A DNA stretch of 64,000 bases from Mycolicibacterium peregrinum (GTDB taxonomy: Bacteria; Actinomycetota; Actinomycetes; Mycobacteriales; Mycobacteriaceae), in NCBI RefSeq assembly GCF_001665625.1, contig NZ_LZSY01000190.1, positions 1-64,000 on the forward strand, in the 5' to 3' direction. Within the stretch, counting starts at the first letter, position 1; the number at the start of each line of letters is the position of its first letter. The notes under the pieces were generated by a model that was given only the letters and a program-made list of their open reading frames with translations, had not been told where the DNA came from and made no database searches. A program made the position numbers and the translations under genes. Positions 34,291 through 42,912 of this stretch are shown here, in pieces.

Positions 34291-34789
34291 GTCCGTGAGG
34301 TGACGGCGGCTGATAGTTCTCGTCACCCCCGGCGAAATCACGCACCTGGGCCGTGACCGGAAGCGATGAGCCGTCCTCGAACACCAGCGAGACCGGAACG
34401 TCCGCACCGGGTTGCAGCGGGGCCTTCAGGTCCATCAGCATCAGGTGGTCCCCGCCGGGCGCCAACTCGTGCGTGGCCCCGGCCCCGATGGCGAGCCCGC
34501 CTTCCTTGGGCCGCATGGTTTTCGAACCGCTGTCGTCGCCGACCACCTCGTGTAATTCCACCGTGCCCGCTGCGGGCGAGGTCGCCGAGACGATGCGGGC
34601 GTCGTGGTGCCCGGTGTTCGTGAGCCTGCCGAAGACCGCGGTCATTCCACCGTCTGCCGCACTGGCCCACTGCTCACTCACCTGAACCGTCTCGGCCATC
34701 TTCTCCTCGTGATGGCTCTCGGTGCAGGCCGCCAACCCGACCGCCAAGGTCAACGCGGTCGCCGTCAGAACAGCTGCAACCCTAGACAT
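34283..34789 (-). CDS. PCuAC-type copper chaperone lipoprotein
   Basis: A 168-residue protein. Signal peptide and lipobox (LAVGLAAC) place it on the outer face of the membrane. The copper motif H-x-M spacing is present: ELHEVV, then SKTMRPKEGG, then ATHELAPGGDHLMLMDL, supplying His and Met ligands. A His-rich tail (SPHGHG) adds metal sites. ATG 34789 has AGGAAGG upstream and overlaps the PepSY stop by 6 nt. PCuAC proteins deliver Cu(I) to oxidases; pairing with a DyP peroxidase suggests shared metal or redox work in the envelope. Confidence 0.88.
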   Translation of the reverse strand: MSRVAAVLTATALTLAVGLAACTESHHEEKMAETVQVSEQWASAADGGMTAVFGRLTNTGHHDARIVSATSPAAGTVELHEVVGDDSGSKTMRPKEGGLAIGAGATHELAPGGDHLMLMDLKAPLQPGADVPVSLVFEDGSSLPVTAQVRDFAGGDENYQPPSPHGHG

Positions 34790-36182
34790 TTGACCTTCCT
34801 TTCCACCACGCCACGGCGACATCGACCAACAGGAAAGCCAGCAGGCTCAGCCCGAACAACGGCAGGGCCCACCCGATGCCGACGGCGACGGCAACCACCG
34901 CCACGCCGGCCCAGGGCGGCAATTGGCGCAGCGTGCCGCGCAGCGGTGCGCGACCCACCGCCCAGGCCGAACCCCGGGTAGGCCGGCGCTGCCACCACAT
35001 CCGATAACCGCGCACGATGACCGAGATCAGGCCGACCATGGTGAGCGCCAACACGATCTGGTTGGCAACCCCGAACAACAGGCCCATGTGGGCGTCGATC
35101 GTCCAGTCGGTGAGCTTGGCCAGCAGGGGCCACTGTGACAGATTGACCCGATCAGTGACCTTGCCGGTATCGGGGTCGACCGCGATCGCGTCGGCGCGCG
35201 TGGGCCAATCACGTTTGCGCTCGGCCACTTTCCAGGCCTGACCGGCTTCGGCCGGGGGGTACATCCACATCGGACCACGCAGCCCGGCCTGTTCGGCGGT
35301 GCGCAGCACGGTGTCCGCGCCGCCCAACTCGGACCTGCCGCCGTGGTGGCCGTGATGTGCCGGTTGGGCGGCCGGGGCTCCGGAGAGCGCGGTGTCCACG
35401 GCAGGTGCCGTGGTGTCCAGCTGCGCCTGGATGCCGTTGACCGTCTCGCCGCCGTACCGGGACCAGGTGATACCCGAAATCGACAGCGCCAGCAGCACCG
35501 CCACTATCCACACGCCGACCGCGCCGTGCCAGGACAGCGTGCGTCGTCGCCCCGGGGTCGTCCGGTCGGGCAGGACCAGGTCGCGCATCGCGCGGTTCTC
35601 CCGACGCCGCATGATCCACAGCGACAACCCGGCCAGCACGATCACCCACATCCAGCTGGCCGCCAGCTCGCTGTAGTTGCGGCCGAATGCCCCCAGATGC
35701 AGGTTGCGGTGCAGCTCGTCGAACCAGGCCCGCACCGGCATCCATTGCCCGTAGGTGGTCAGCGCCCCGCGCACCTCGCCGGTGTACGGGTCGACGAACA
35801 CCGTGCGGGAGTAGTCCGGCGGAACGTCCTTGAACTCCGGGCCCACCAGCAGGCTGATCTGGGTGGTCTCGTCAGGCGCGGCCGGCGGGCGGATGCTCTC
35901 CACCGTGCCCTCGGGATGGGCATGGCGGGCCGCGGCGAGTTGGTCCGCCAGTGGCAGGCGCTCGGTCCCCACCTGCGCGACCGTCAGCTCGTGCCGGTTG
36001 ACGAATGTGTCGATCTGCGGGATCAGCGCATAGAGCAGGCCGGTGACAGCCGCGATCAGGATGAACGGTCCGACGAATACGCCGGCGTAGAAGTGCAACC
36101 GCACCAGAAGGGGGCGGATCGAATGGCGTTTGACGGGCGGAGGTGATTCCTCGCGTAGTTGATCGTCAGGGGTGATGGTCAT
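34782..36182 (-). CDS. PepSY-associated transmembrane protein
   Basis: A 466-residue membrane protein with the PepSY_TM layout: a first helix LLVRLHFYAGVFVGPFILIAAVTGLLYAL, an extracytoplasmic PepSY region, then helices near 195, 245, 380 and 430. Conserved His residues at helix edges (WFDELHRNLHLG, AHMGLLFG) could bind haem, as in related ferric-siderophore reductases. A His-rich loop HHGHHGGR lies mid-protein. I chose ATG 36182 (MTITPDDQLRE) over an upstream in-frame start. It is probably an inner-membrane reductase feeding copper or iron to its operon partners. Confidence 0.85.
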   Translation of the reverse strand: MTITPDDQLREESPPPVKRHSIRPLLVRLHFYAGVFVGPFILIAAVTGLLYALIPQIDTFVNRHELTVAQVGTERLPLADQLAAARHAHPEGTVESIRPPAAPDETTQISLLVGPEFKDVPPDYSRTVFVDPYTGEVRGALTTYGQWMPVRAWFDELHRNLHLGAFGRNYSELAASWMWVIVLAGLSLWIMRRRENRAMRDLVLPDRTTPGRRRTLSWHGAVGVWIVAVLLALSISGITWSRYGGETVNGIQAQLDTTAPAVDTALSGAPAAQPAHHGHHGGRSELGGADTVLRTAEQAGLRGPMWMYPPAEAGQAWKVAERKRDWPTRADAIAVDPDTGKVTDRVNLSQWPLLAKLTDWTIDAHMGLLFGVANQIVLALTMVGLISVIVRGYRMWWQRRPTRGSAWAVGRAPLRGTLRQLPPWAGVAVVAVAVGIGWALPLFGLSLLAFLLVDVAVAWWKGRSNV

Positions 36183-36241
36183 GGTGACGCTTTCGCTCAG
36201 GAGAACCCGTGGAGAGGTGCGCACGGGGCACAACGCGGAAC

Positions 36242-36263
36242 AGCCCGTCACCGACGACGGGCT
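36242..36263. terminator. 8-bp stem-loop between two minus-strand genes
   Basis: AGCCCGTC and GACGGGCT pair around a 6-nt loop, between the membrane gene (ending 36282) and the PepSY gene (starting 36182). It may end or attenuate the upstream transcript; no T-tract is seen. Confidence 0.4.
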
Positions 36264-36281
36264 CAGCTCAAGGAGTGGGCC

Positions 36282-36866
36282 TTAGCTGCCCATGGCGGGC
36301 GCCGGCGGCGGTGCCCGCATCCCCAGCCCGGTGTGCAGCAGAACAGGCCGCGCCACAACCACATTCGAAGGCCACCAGAGCGCACGAACCGACGGCCGGA
36401 TCCTGGCGGCAGCGAAGATCCGCAGCCAGGACAGCACCGAGGCGCAGACCACGTAGAGGTACTCGGCCAGACCGATAGCCAGGCCCAGACCCACCGCGGC
36501 AGCGGCGTGCAGACCGACCATGGGGGCGCTGAGCAACGATGCCGCGTGATGGTGCCCGCCGGCCGTTGCCAGGGCGAAGTGACCGAGCAACTGCCCGGCG
36601 CCCAGGCCGGCAATGAGCAGGCCGCTCTTGGCCCGGCGCGTCTGCGGGTTCACGCCACCGACTGCGGCACCGAGTGCCGCACACAGCAACAACAGCACGA
36701 TCAGTGGACTGCTCGCCGGAGCCATGCCCCCGGCCGCAGTATGGGCGACCGTCGCGGTCAGCGCGGAGCACGCGCCGACAAGACCACCGCGCAGGCGCGC
36801 GGCATGCTCGGCAGACGTGCTCACCTGCGGAACCCTACCGTGCAGTCTGAGCAGGGCATCTGCCAT
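36282..36866 (-). CDS. small multi-helix membrane protein near metal operon
   Basis: A 194-residue protein with about five hydrophobic helices. A His cluster, AGGHHHAASLL, stands before a helix and could bind copper; such small His-containing membrane proteins often accompany PCuAC/PepSY genes. It lies 99 nt upstream of the PepSY gene on the same strand, with a stem-loop between. Only 19 nt separate its start from the divergent methyltransferase. I do not recognise a named family. Confidence 0.6.
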   Translation of the reverse strand: MADALLRLHGRVPQVSTSAEHAARLRGGLVGACSALTATVAHTAAGGMAPASSPLIVLLLLCAALGAAVGGVNPQTRRAKSGLLIAGLGAGQLLGHFALATAGGHHHAASLLSAPMVGLHAAAAVGLGLAIGLAEYLYVVCASVLSWLRIFAAARIRPSVRALWWPSNVVVARPVLLHTGLGMRAPPPAPAMGS

Positions 36867-36885
36867 GGCGCCCTAGGGTGACCCT

Positions 36886-37521
36886 GTGGGTAGCCCGGCA
36901 TACGACCAGTACGAGTTGATCGCCCCCGAGTACGCCCGGACCTTTGCCGGCGAATTCGAATCCCGGCCCTTCGACCGTGCGGTTCTGCGGTCCTTCGCCG
37001 ACCTGGTGGCGCGGGCCGGCGGGCGAACCGCCCTCGATGTGGGCTGCGGGCCTGGTGAGGCCGCCGCCGAGCTCGCCGGGTGCGGATTGCAGACCGATGG
37101 AATCGACGGCTCGGCTGCGATGGTGTCTCTTGCCGAGCAGCAGTGGCCGGAGGTGCGGTTTCGGACCGCCGACATGTTCGACCTCCCATACGTGCCGGGA
37201 ACCTTCGATGCGGTGTGCGCCTGGTACTCGATCATCCACACCCCCGCCGCGGCGCTGCCGGAACTGTTCACCGAGTACCGCCGGGTCCTGAGCGATCCCG
37301 GCTGGGTGTTGCTCGGCTTCCAGACCGACGGCGAGCCCGCGGTCTATGACCACGCCTTCGGCCGGGACGTGGAGCTGACGTTCCTGCGTCACGACACGGC
37401 CGCGGTGTGCGCTGCCCTGGAGGCCACGGGGTTCACCGTGTACGCGACCACCAAGCGGGCGCGTCAGGCGCAGCTCGACGAGCCCACAGCGCAGGCCATG
37501 GTCATCGCGCACACCTCTTGA
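36886..37521 (+). CDS. class I SAM-dependent methyltransferase
   Basis: A 211-residue enzyme. The SAM loop is ALDVGCGPGEAA and the acidic residue after strand 2 is in TDGIDGSAAM; the FDAVCAWYSIIHTP segment follows motif II. The fold is the ubiE/Methyltransf_11 type. GTG 36886 follows TAGGGT (36874-36879) by six bases, so a leaderless transcript is likely; this hexamer lies in a short palindrome AGGGTGACCCT. Acceptor unknown. Confidence 0.85.
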   Translation: MGSPAYDQYELIAPEYARTFAGEFESRPFDRAVLRSFADLVARAGGRTALDVGCGPGEAAAELAGCGLQTDGIDGSAAMVSLAEQQWPEVRFRTADMFDLPYVPGTFDAVCAWYSIIHTPAAALPELFTEYRRVLSDPGWVLLGFQTDGEPAVYDHAFGRDVELTFLRHDTAAVCAALEATGFTVYATTKRARQAQLDEPTAQAMVIAHTS

Positions 37522-37530
37522 TTATCACCC

Positions 37531-37560
37531 TTGACTTATATAAGTAAGAACTTTTAGATT
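37531..37560 (+). promoter_or_regulatory. promoter with ArsR operator, leaderless start
   Basis: TTGACT (37531-37536) and TAGATT (37555-37560) are 18 bp apart. A 12-bp perfect palindrome ACTTATATAAGT (37534-37545) lies between them, an apt site for the ArsR protein. The GTG start follows 6 nt after the -10. Confidence 0.75.
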
Positions 37561-37566
37561 GGTCGC

Positions 37567-37920
37567 GTGCACGCCTTCGACATCCTCGGAGACCCGGTGC
37601 GCAGGCGGATCCTGGAGCTCATCCAGGCGGATGAGCTGTCGTCCGGCGCCATCACCGAGGTGATCCGGGCCGAGTTCGACATCAGCCAGCCTGCGGTCTC
37701 GCAACATCTCAAGGTGTTGCGAGACAACGGCTTCGCCAATGTTCGCGCCGAAGGCACTCGTCGGCTCTACAGCGTCGACACCGCGCCACTGCGTGAGGTC
37801 GACCAGTGGCTGGAGCGGTTCCGGCGCAACTGGACACCGCACCTCGATGCGCTGGCGACCGAGATCGCGCGCGGCAAGCGGGACCGAAGAACAACCACGA
37901 ACAAGGAGGCTTCCCAGTGA
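37567..37920 (+). CDS. ArsR family transcriptional regulator
   Basis: A 117-residue winged-helix protein: FDILGDPVRRRILELI, then the recognition helix ISQPAVSQHLKVLRDNGFANV and the wing EGTRRLYSVD. The metal-binding Cys motif of classical ArsR/SmtB sensors is absent, so it belongs to the non-metal group usually paired with SRPBCC proteins. It overlaps the next gene by GTGA. The palindrome in its own promoter indicates autorepression. Confidence 0.9.
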   Translation: MHAFDILGDPVRRRILELIQADELSSGAITEVIRAEFDISQPAVSQHLKVLRDNGFANVRAEGTRRLYSVDTAPLREVDQWLERFRRNWTPHLDALATEIARGKRDRRTTTNKEASQ

Positions 37921-38552
37921 TCGACGTCCAACATCAGCTCAACGAGGTCCGCCGCAGTGTGGGCCGCACGACGTTCGAGGCCCGGGAGGCACGGGTCGTG
38001 AGCGTCAGCCAGACCTATCCCACCGATGCCGCCGATCTGTGGGATGCCTGCACCAACATCGAGCGGATCCCCCGGTGGTTCCTGCCGATCACCGGCGACC
38101 TGCAGGTGGGCGGCCGTTTCCAGCTGGAAGGCAACGCCTCGGGAGAGGTACTGACCTGCGAACCGCCCCGCTCCTTCACGACCACGTGGGAGGCCATGGG
38201 CGCCACCAGTTGGGTCGAGGTCACCATCACCGAGGCCGGCGAGGGCCGGGCCAATTTCACGCTGGATCACATCATGCACTCCGGCGACGACGACGAGTTC
38301 TGGTTGCAGTTCGGCCCCGGGGCGGTCGGAGTCGGTTGGGACTCTGCACTTCTCGGACTCGCCGGATACCTCAGCGGCGGCGACCGCATCACGCCGGAGG
38401 AGGGTGCCGCCTGGGCGGCCGGCGACGAGGGCCGCGGTTTCATGACCTCTGCGAGTGAACTCTGGTACCAGGCCGACCTGGCGGCCGGAGAAGATCCGGC
38501 GCAGGCACGCGCTGCGGCAGATCGCACCGCCGCCGCCTACACCGGCGGCTGA
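37917..38552 (+). CDS. SRPBCC (AHSA1-like) domain protein
   Basis: A 211-residue protein starting GTG 37917 in overlap with the ArsR stop. The START-like core reads VSVSQTYPTDAADLWDACTNIERIPRWFLPITGDLQVGGRFQLEG and later CEPPRSFTTTWEA, the pattern of AHSA1-type SRPBCC proteins that bind hydrophobic ligands. The C-terminal 80 residues (GAVGVGWDSALLGLAGYLSGG) are helical. ArsR-AHSA1 pairs are frequent in actinobacteria and are thought to be a ligand sensor unit; the ligand is unknown. Confidence 0.9.
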   Translation: MIDVQHQLNEVRRSVGRTTFEAREARVVSVSQTYPTDAADLWDACTNIERIPRWFLPITGDLQVGGRFQLEGNASGEVLTCEPPRSFTTTWEAMGATSWVEVTITEAGEGRANFTLDHIMHSGDDDEFWLQFGPGAVGVGWDSALLGLAGYLSGGDRITPEEGAAWAAGDEGRGFMTSASELWYQADLAAGEDPAQARAAADRTAAAYTGG

Positions 38553-38608
38553 CCTGGGCGGACGCGACGTGATGGGGTGCGGCCAGACCACCGCCGTACC
38601 CTGTCGGT

Positions 38609-39094
38609 GTGCCTGACCTCCACCCGAACTTGACCGTGCTGGCTCCCCTGCTCGGCACCTGGTCCGGTCCCGGCGCCGGTGAATATCCGACGATCGAGTC
38701 GTTCGAGTACCTCGAAGAAATCACCTTCGGCCACGTCGGCAAGCCGTTCTTGACCTACAGTCAGCGCACCAAGGCCCGCGATGACGGCCGACCGCTGCAC
38801 GCCGAGACCGGATACCTGCGGATCCCGGCGCCGGGGCGGGTCGAATGGGTACTGGCACATCCGACCGGCATCACCGAGATCCAGGAAGGCACCGTGCGGG
38901 TCGTCGACGGGCGCATCGACATGGAGCTGGCGGCGACCACCATCGGACTGACCGCCTCGGCCAAAAACGTTGCGGCACTGTCGCGTTCCATCCAGGTGGC
39001 GGGCGACGAACTCACGTACAACCTGCAGATGGGCGCGGTCGGACAACCACTGCAGCACCACCTGTCCGCCTCCCTGACCAGGAAGACCGAATGA
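38609..39094 (+). CDS. nitrobindin-like haem-binding beta-barrel protein (FABP-like, UPF0678)
   Basis: A 161-residue protein with the nitrobindin signature LLGTWSGPGAGEYPTI near the N-terminus, a string of beta strands, and His near the end (LQHHLSASLTRK), the residue that ligates ferric haem in this family. Nitrobindins scavenge nitric oxide and isomerise peroxynitrite; M. tuberculosis Rv2717c is the known example. TACCCT at 38597-38602, six bases before GTG, implies a leaderless mRNA. ATGA overlap joins it to the serine hydrolase. Confidence 0.9.
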   Translation: MPDLHPNLTVLAPLLGTWSGPGAGEYPTIESFEYLEEITFGHVGKPFLTYSQRTKARDDGRPLHAETGYLRIPAPGRVEWVLAHPTGITEIQEGTVRVVDGRIDMELAATTIGLTASAKNVAALSRSIQVAGDELTYNLQMGAVGQPLQHHLSASLTRKTE

Positions 39095-40335
39095 ACCAAC
39101 AAGCCCCGACGGGCAAGATCGCCCTGCCCTCCGACCTCGACGCGGTCACCGACATCGGCGACGAGGACCATTCGGACATCGACCCGTCCGCCGTCGAGCG
39201 CGTCTGGGAATCGGTCCGGTACTGGTACGGATCCGGCATGCACCCGGCCATCCAGGTGTGCCTGCGCCGCAACGGAAAAACCGTGCTGAACCGGGCCATC
39301 GGCCACGGCTGGGGCAACGGCCCCGACGACGCACCGGACGCCGAGAAGATCCCCGTCACCACGCAGACCCCGTTCTGCGTCTACTCGGCCGCCAAGGCGA
39401 TCAGCACCACCGTCGTGCACATGCTCGTCGAACAGGGGCACTTCTCCCTCGACGACCGGGTCTGCGACTATCTGCCCAGCTACACCAGTCACGGCAAGGA
39501 CCGCACCACCATCCGGCATGTGGTGACCCACAGCGCCGGAGTCCCGATCCACACCGGTCCGCGTCCCGACGTCACCCGCGTCGACGACAGCGAGTACACC
39601 CGGGAGCAACTGGCCCTGCTCAAGCCCGTGTACCGACCGGGCCTGGTGCACATCTACCACGGACTGACCTGGGGCCCACTGATCCGCGAGATCGTCTCGG
39701 CGGCCACCGGGCGCAACATCCGCGACATCCTGGCCGACGAGATCCTCGACCCGCTGGGTTTCCGGTGGACGAATTACGGCGTTGCCCCAGAAGAGGTTCC
39801 GCTGGTCGCGCCGAGCCACGTGACCGGCAAACCGCTGCCCGCGCCGATCGCCGCCGCGTTCCGCGCGGCAGTGGGCGGGACACTGGACCGGATCATCCCG
39901 CTCAGCAACACCCCGTTGTTCCTCACCAGCGTGATCCCGTCGTCGACCACCGTCTCGAACGCCGACGAACTGTCGCGATTCGCCGAGATCCTTCGTCGCG
40001 GAGGCGAACTCGACGGGGTCCGGATCATGAAGCCGGAGACCCTGCAGGCCGCCACCACGCCGTGCCGGCGAATGCGGCCCGACGTGGCGACCGGACTCAA
40101 GCCGATGCGCTGGGGTACGGGGTACATGCTCGGCGGAAAACGCTTCGGGCCGTTCGGCCGCAACACTCCCTCGGCGTTCGGCCACACCGGGCTCGTCGAC
40201 ATCGCGGTGTGGGCCGATCCGCAGCGCAGCCTGTCCGCCGCGATCGTCAGCAGCGGCAAGCCCGGCGCGCACCGCGAGGCCAACCGCTATCCCGCGGTGC
40301 TGGACCGCATCGCGGCCGAGATGCCGGTCGGCTGA
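39091..40335 (+). CDS. beta-lactamase family serine hydrolase
   Basis: A 414-residue protein of the class C beta-lactamase/esterase type. The S-x-x-K motif is SAAK in FCVYSAAKAISTT, the second motif Tyr may be in HIYHGLTWGP, and the third is HTG in FGHTGLVDIAVW. No signal peptide is seen, so it is cytosolic and more likely an esterase (LipL/EstB-like) than a resistance enzyme. ATGA overlap with the nitrobindin gene indicates one transcript. Confidence 0.85.
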   Translation: MNQQAPTGKIALPSDLDAVTDIGDEDHSDIDPSAVERVWESVRYWYGSGMHPAIQVCLRRNGKTVLNRAIGHGWGNGPDDAPDAEKIPVTTQTPFCVYSAAKAISTTVVHMLVEQGHFSLDDRVCDYLPSYTSHGKDRTTIRHVVTHSAGVPIHTGPRPDVTRVDDSEYTREQLALLKPVYRPGLVHIYHGLTWGPLIREIVSAATGRNIRDILADEILDPLGFRWTNYGVAPEEVPLVAPSHVTGKPLPAPIAAAFRAAVGGTLDRIIPLSNTPLFLTSVIPSSTTVSNADELSRFAEILRRGGELDGVRIMKPETLQAATTPCRRMRPDVATGLKPMRWGTGYMLGGKRFGPFGRNTPSAFGHTGLVDIAVWADPQRSLSAAIVSSGKPGAHREANRYPAVLDRIAAEMPVG

Positions 40336-40345
40336 GTCCCTCAGG

Positions 40346-40789
40346 TCAGCGCAGCTTCTCCCCGTACACCCGCTCGACGGTCAGCTTCATCAGGACCCGC
40401 CGATCGGAGACCATCACCGACCGGTACTCGTCCCAGTCGGGGTGCTCCCCTGCCGCGCTGCGGTAGTAGTCGACGAGCGCCTCGACCTCAGGGCCGTGCG
40501 GATCGGTCCCCGGCCCGGTGAGAGTCACCGGCCCTTCGGCCGTGGCCCAGGCCCAGCCGTCCGGGCTGGTCACCTCGAGCGCGGCCCGGGGATCGCGGCG
40601 CAGGTTGACCGTTTTGGCCCGGCCTTCGGTCATCGACACGTAGATGACGCCGGCTGACCGGTCGTAGAACGGTGTCACCGGCGACAGCTGCGGAATGCCC
40701 GAGGCCTTGATGGTGGCCAACACGCCGAGGCCGGCCTCGGCCAACAGTTCGTGCGGATCGAACGACGGGTTAGATGAGGTGGCGGTCAC
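40346..40789 (-). CDS. PPOX-class F420-dependent oxidoreductase
   Basis: A 147-residue split-barrel protein of the FDOR group. The core reads LGVLATIKASGIPQLSPVTPFYDRSAGVIYVSMTEGRAKTVNLRRDPRAALEV, the standard nucleotide-binding strand set, and the C-terminus ends VMVSDRRVLMKLTVERVYG. These proteins reduce substrates with F420H2. The start is uncertain: GTG 40789 and TTG 40801 are in frame and neither has a ribosome site. Confidence 0.8.
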   Translation of the reverse strand: MTATSSNPSFDPHELLAEAGLGVLATIKASGIPQLSPVTPFYDRSAGVIYVSMTEGRAKTVNLRRDPRAALEVTSPDGWAWATAEGPVTLTGPGTDPHGPEVEALVDYYRSAAGEHPDWDEYRSVMVSDRRVLMKLTVERVYGEKLR

Positions 40790-40838
40790 ATCTGTGCGCA
40801 ACCGCGGACCGCACGCCCGCTATTCCAGGAGCCTGCCG

Positions 40839-42386
40839 ATGCCCGACGACGCTGTCCGCGACGATCTCGCCGAACTGCTGCGCCGGAGGGCGCTGACGGA
40901 GGATGCCGGCCGGCCCGACGCGGTCGGCCGCCGTCACGCCGCCGGTGGCCGCACCGCCCGGGAGAACATCGCCGACCTGATCGATGACGGTTCGTTCGTC
41001 GAGTACGGGCGGTTCGCGATCGCGGCGCAGAAACAACGTCGCAGCCTGGACGACCTCATCGAACGCACCCCCGGCGATGGCCTACTGGCCGGAACCGCGC
41101 GGATCGACGGCGCCGCATGCGCGGTGCTCTCGTACGACTACACCGTGCTGGCCGGAACCCAGGGCGCCATCGGCCATCGCAAGAAGGACCGGCTGTTCGA
41201 GATCATCGAGCGGCTCAAGTTGCCGACGGTGTTCTTCGCCGAGGGCGGGGGCGGCCGCCCAGGTGACACCGACATCCCGACGGTCTCGTCGCTGGAGATC
41301 CGGGCGTTCGCGTTGTGGGCCGGACTGTCCGGCCTGGTGCCCCGCATCGCCGTGGTCAAGGGCCGGTGCTTCGCGGGCAACGCGGTGATCGCGGGGGCCG
41401 CCGATCTGATCGTCGCCACCCAGGACAGCTCGATCGGGATGGGCGGACCGGCGATGATTGCCGGCGGTGGCCTCGGCGAGGTCGCCCCCGACGACGTCGG
41501 CCCGATCTCGGTGCAGGCTCCCAACGGCGTCGTCGACGTCGTGGTCGCGGACGAGGCACAGGCCGTCGCTGCCACCCGGAAGCTGATGGGCTACTTCACC
41601 GGACCGACCGGACCTGGTCCCGTCGTCGATCAAACCGACCTGCGCACAATGATTCCCGAACGAGCGCGGCGCGCCTACCCGGTGGCGCCCATCGTCGAGA
41701 CACTGGCCGACGCCGGCTCGGTGACCTTTCTGCGCGAGAAGTTCGCCCCGGAGATGGTGACCGCGCTTGTCCGCATCGACGGCAGGCCGGTCGGCGTCAT
41801 CGCCAACAACACCATGGTGATGGCCGGTGCCATCACCGCCGCGGCCTCCGACAAGGCCGCGCGGTTCCTGCAACTGTGCAACGCATTCGGCCTGCCCGTG
41901 GTGTCACTGGTGGACTGTCCGGGATACATGGTCGGCCCGGCGGCCGAAGCCGAAGCCCTGGTCCGGCGCGGTTCCCGGATGTTGGTGGCCGGGGCAGCGC
42001 TCACGGTGCCCCTGGTTGCGGTGATCCTGCGACGCGGTTACGGCCTTGGGGCACAGGCGATGTGCGGCGGAAGCCTTCATGAACCGCTGCTCACCGCGGC
42101 CTGGCCCGGCGCGCACCTCGGCCCGATGGGATTGGAGGGTGCCGTCCGCCTGGGTCTACGCAAGGAGCTGGAGGCAATCGCCGACGACGACGAACGCGAG
42201 CAGGCCGTGCGGGCGGCCACCGCGGCCGCCGAAGAGAACGCCTGGGCGCTCAACTCCGCATCGTTGTTCGAGATCGACGACGTCGTCGACCCGGCCGAAA
42301 CCCGGGGGCTGATCGCGGCCACGCTGGCCGCGGCCGCGCAGCATGAACGCCCTGCACCTCGTGCACGGTTCATCGACACCTGGTGA
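40839..42386 (+). CDS. acyl-CoA carboxylase beta subunit (carboxyltransferase)
   Basis: A 515-residue AccD-type carboxyltransferase. The N-terminal half has a CoA-binding oxyanion region (GGGGRPGDTDIPTVSSLEI, CFAGNAVIAGAADLIVAT) and the C-terminal half the biotin-site region (VVSLVDCPGYMVGPAAEAEALVRRG, LRRGYGLGAQAMCGG). ATG 40839 follows CCAGGAG. No alpha (biotin carboxylase) subunit is adjacent, so it must pair with one encoded elsewhere. Substrate could be acetyl-, propionyl- or a longer acyl-CoA. Confidence 0.88.
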   Translation: MPDDAVRDDLAELLRRRALTEDAGRPDAVGRRHAAGGRTARENIADLIDDGSFVEYGRFAIAAQKQRRSLDDLIERTPGDGLLAGTARIDGAACAVLSYDYTVLAGTQGAIGHRKKDRLFEIIERLKLPTVFFAEGGGGRPGDTDIPTVSSLEIRAFALWAGLSGLVPRIAVVKGRCFAGNAVIAGAADLIVATQDSSIGMGGPAMIAGGGLGEVAPDDVGPISVQAPNGVVDVVVADEAQAVAATRKLMGYFTGPTGPGPVVDQTDLRTMIPERARRAYPVAPIVETLADAGSVTFLREKFAPEMVTALVRIDGRPVGVIANNTMVMAGAITAAASDKAARFLQLCNAFGLPVVSLVDCPGYMVGPAAEAEALVRRGSRMLVAGAALTVPLVAVILRRGYGLGAQAMCGGSLHEPLLTAAWPGAHLGPMGLEGAVRLGLRKELEAIADDDEREQAVRAATAAAEENAWALNSASLFEIDDVVDPAETRGLIAATLAAAAQHERPAPRARFIDTW

Positions 42387-42411
42387 CCGCCCCGCCCCTA
42401 CGACCGAACCG

Positions 42412-42440
42412 TTGACTACACGCTGTAGTAGACGTAACGT
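42412..42440 (+). promoter_or_regulatory. promoter with dyad, leaderless start
   Basis: TTGACT (42412-42417) and TAACGT (42435-42440) with a 17-bp spacer. The GTG start lies 7 nt downstream. A dyad ACTAC-N5-GTAGT (42415-42429) overlaps the -35 and spacer and may bind a repressor. Confidence 0.7.
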
Positions 42441-42447
42441 CCGAACT

Positions 42448-42912
42448 GTGTCCAACAGTCCTCCTCGCGTGCGAGGTCGGCAGTGGAGTTTCGCGCAATG
42501 GGGACTGCTGATCATCTCGCTGTTCCACGTCGTCCAGGCAATCATCGGGTTCATTGCCGAGCCGAGTTTCGCCATCGGACCGGATGCGCCGACCACACCG
42601 ATTCTGGGCATGGATTACAACGGTTGGCATGCGGTGGCCGGCCTGGCGTTGTTCGGCCCCGGCCTGGTGCTGTGTTGGCGAAAATCGTGGGCCGTGCTCT
42701 ATCTCCTGCTGGCCGCGGTGGCCGGGGCGCTGCCCGGAATCTGGGCGTTCTTCTCCAATCAGGTGGCCCTGATATTCGCCTTCCCCAACAACACCACGGA
42801 TGCGATCGTGCACCTGGCAACCGCTGCGGTGATGCTGGCCGTGGCAGGCGTGCAGATCTACCGCGATGGAGGGCTGCGAAACTCGCTTGCCGGGCTAACG
42901 CTCAAACGGTAG
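42448..42912 (+). CDS. DUF4383 membrane protein
   Basis: A 154-residue protein with four predicted membrane helices. The family pattern is present: FHVVQAIIGFIAEP, ILGMDYNGWHAVAGLALFGPGLVL, then a central helix pair and DAIVHLATAAVMLAVAGVQIY. Function of DUF4383 is unknown; members occur in actinobacterial envelopes. The GTG start is fixed by the promoter just upstream rather than by a ribosome site. Confidence 0.85.
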   Translation: MSNSPPRVRGRQWSFAQWGLLIISLFHVVQAIIGFIAEPSFAIGPDAPTTPILGMDYNGWHAVAGLALFGPGLVLCWRKSWAVLYLLLAAVAGALPGIWAFFSNQVALIFAFPNNTTDAIVHLATAAVMLAVAGVQIYRDGGLRNSLAGLTLKR

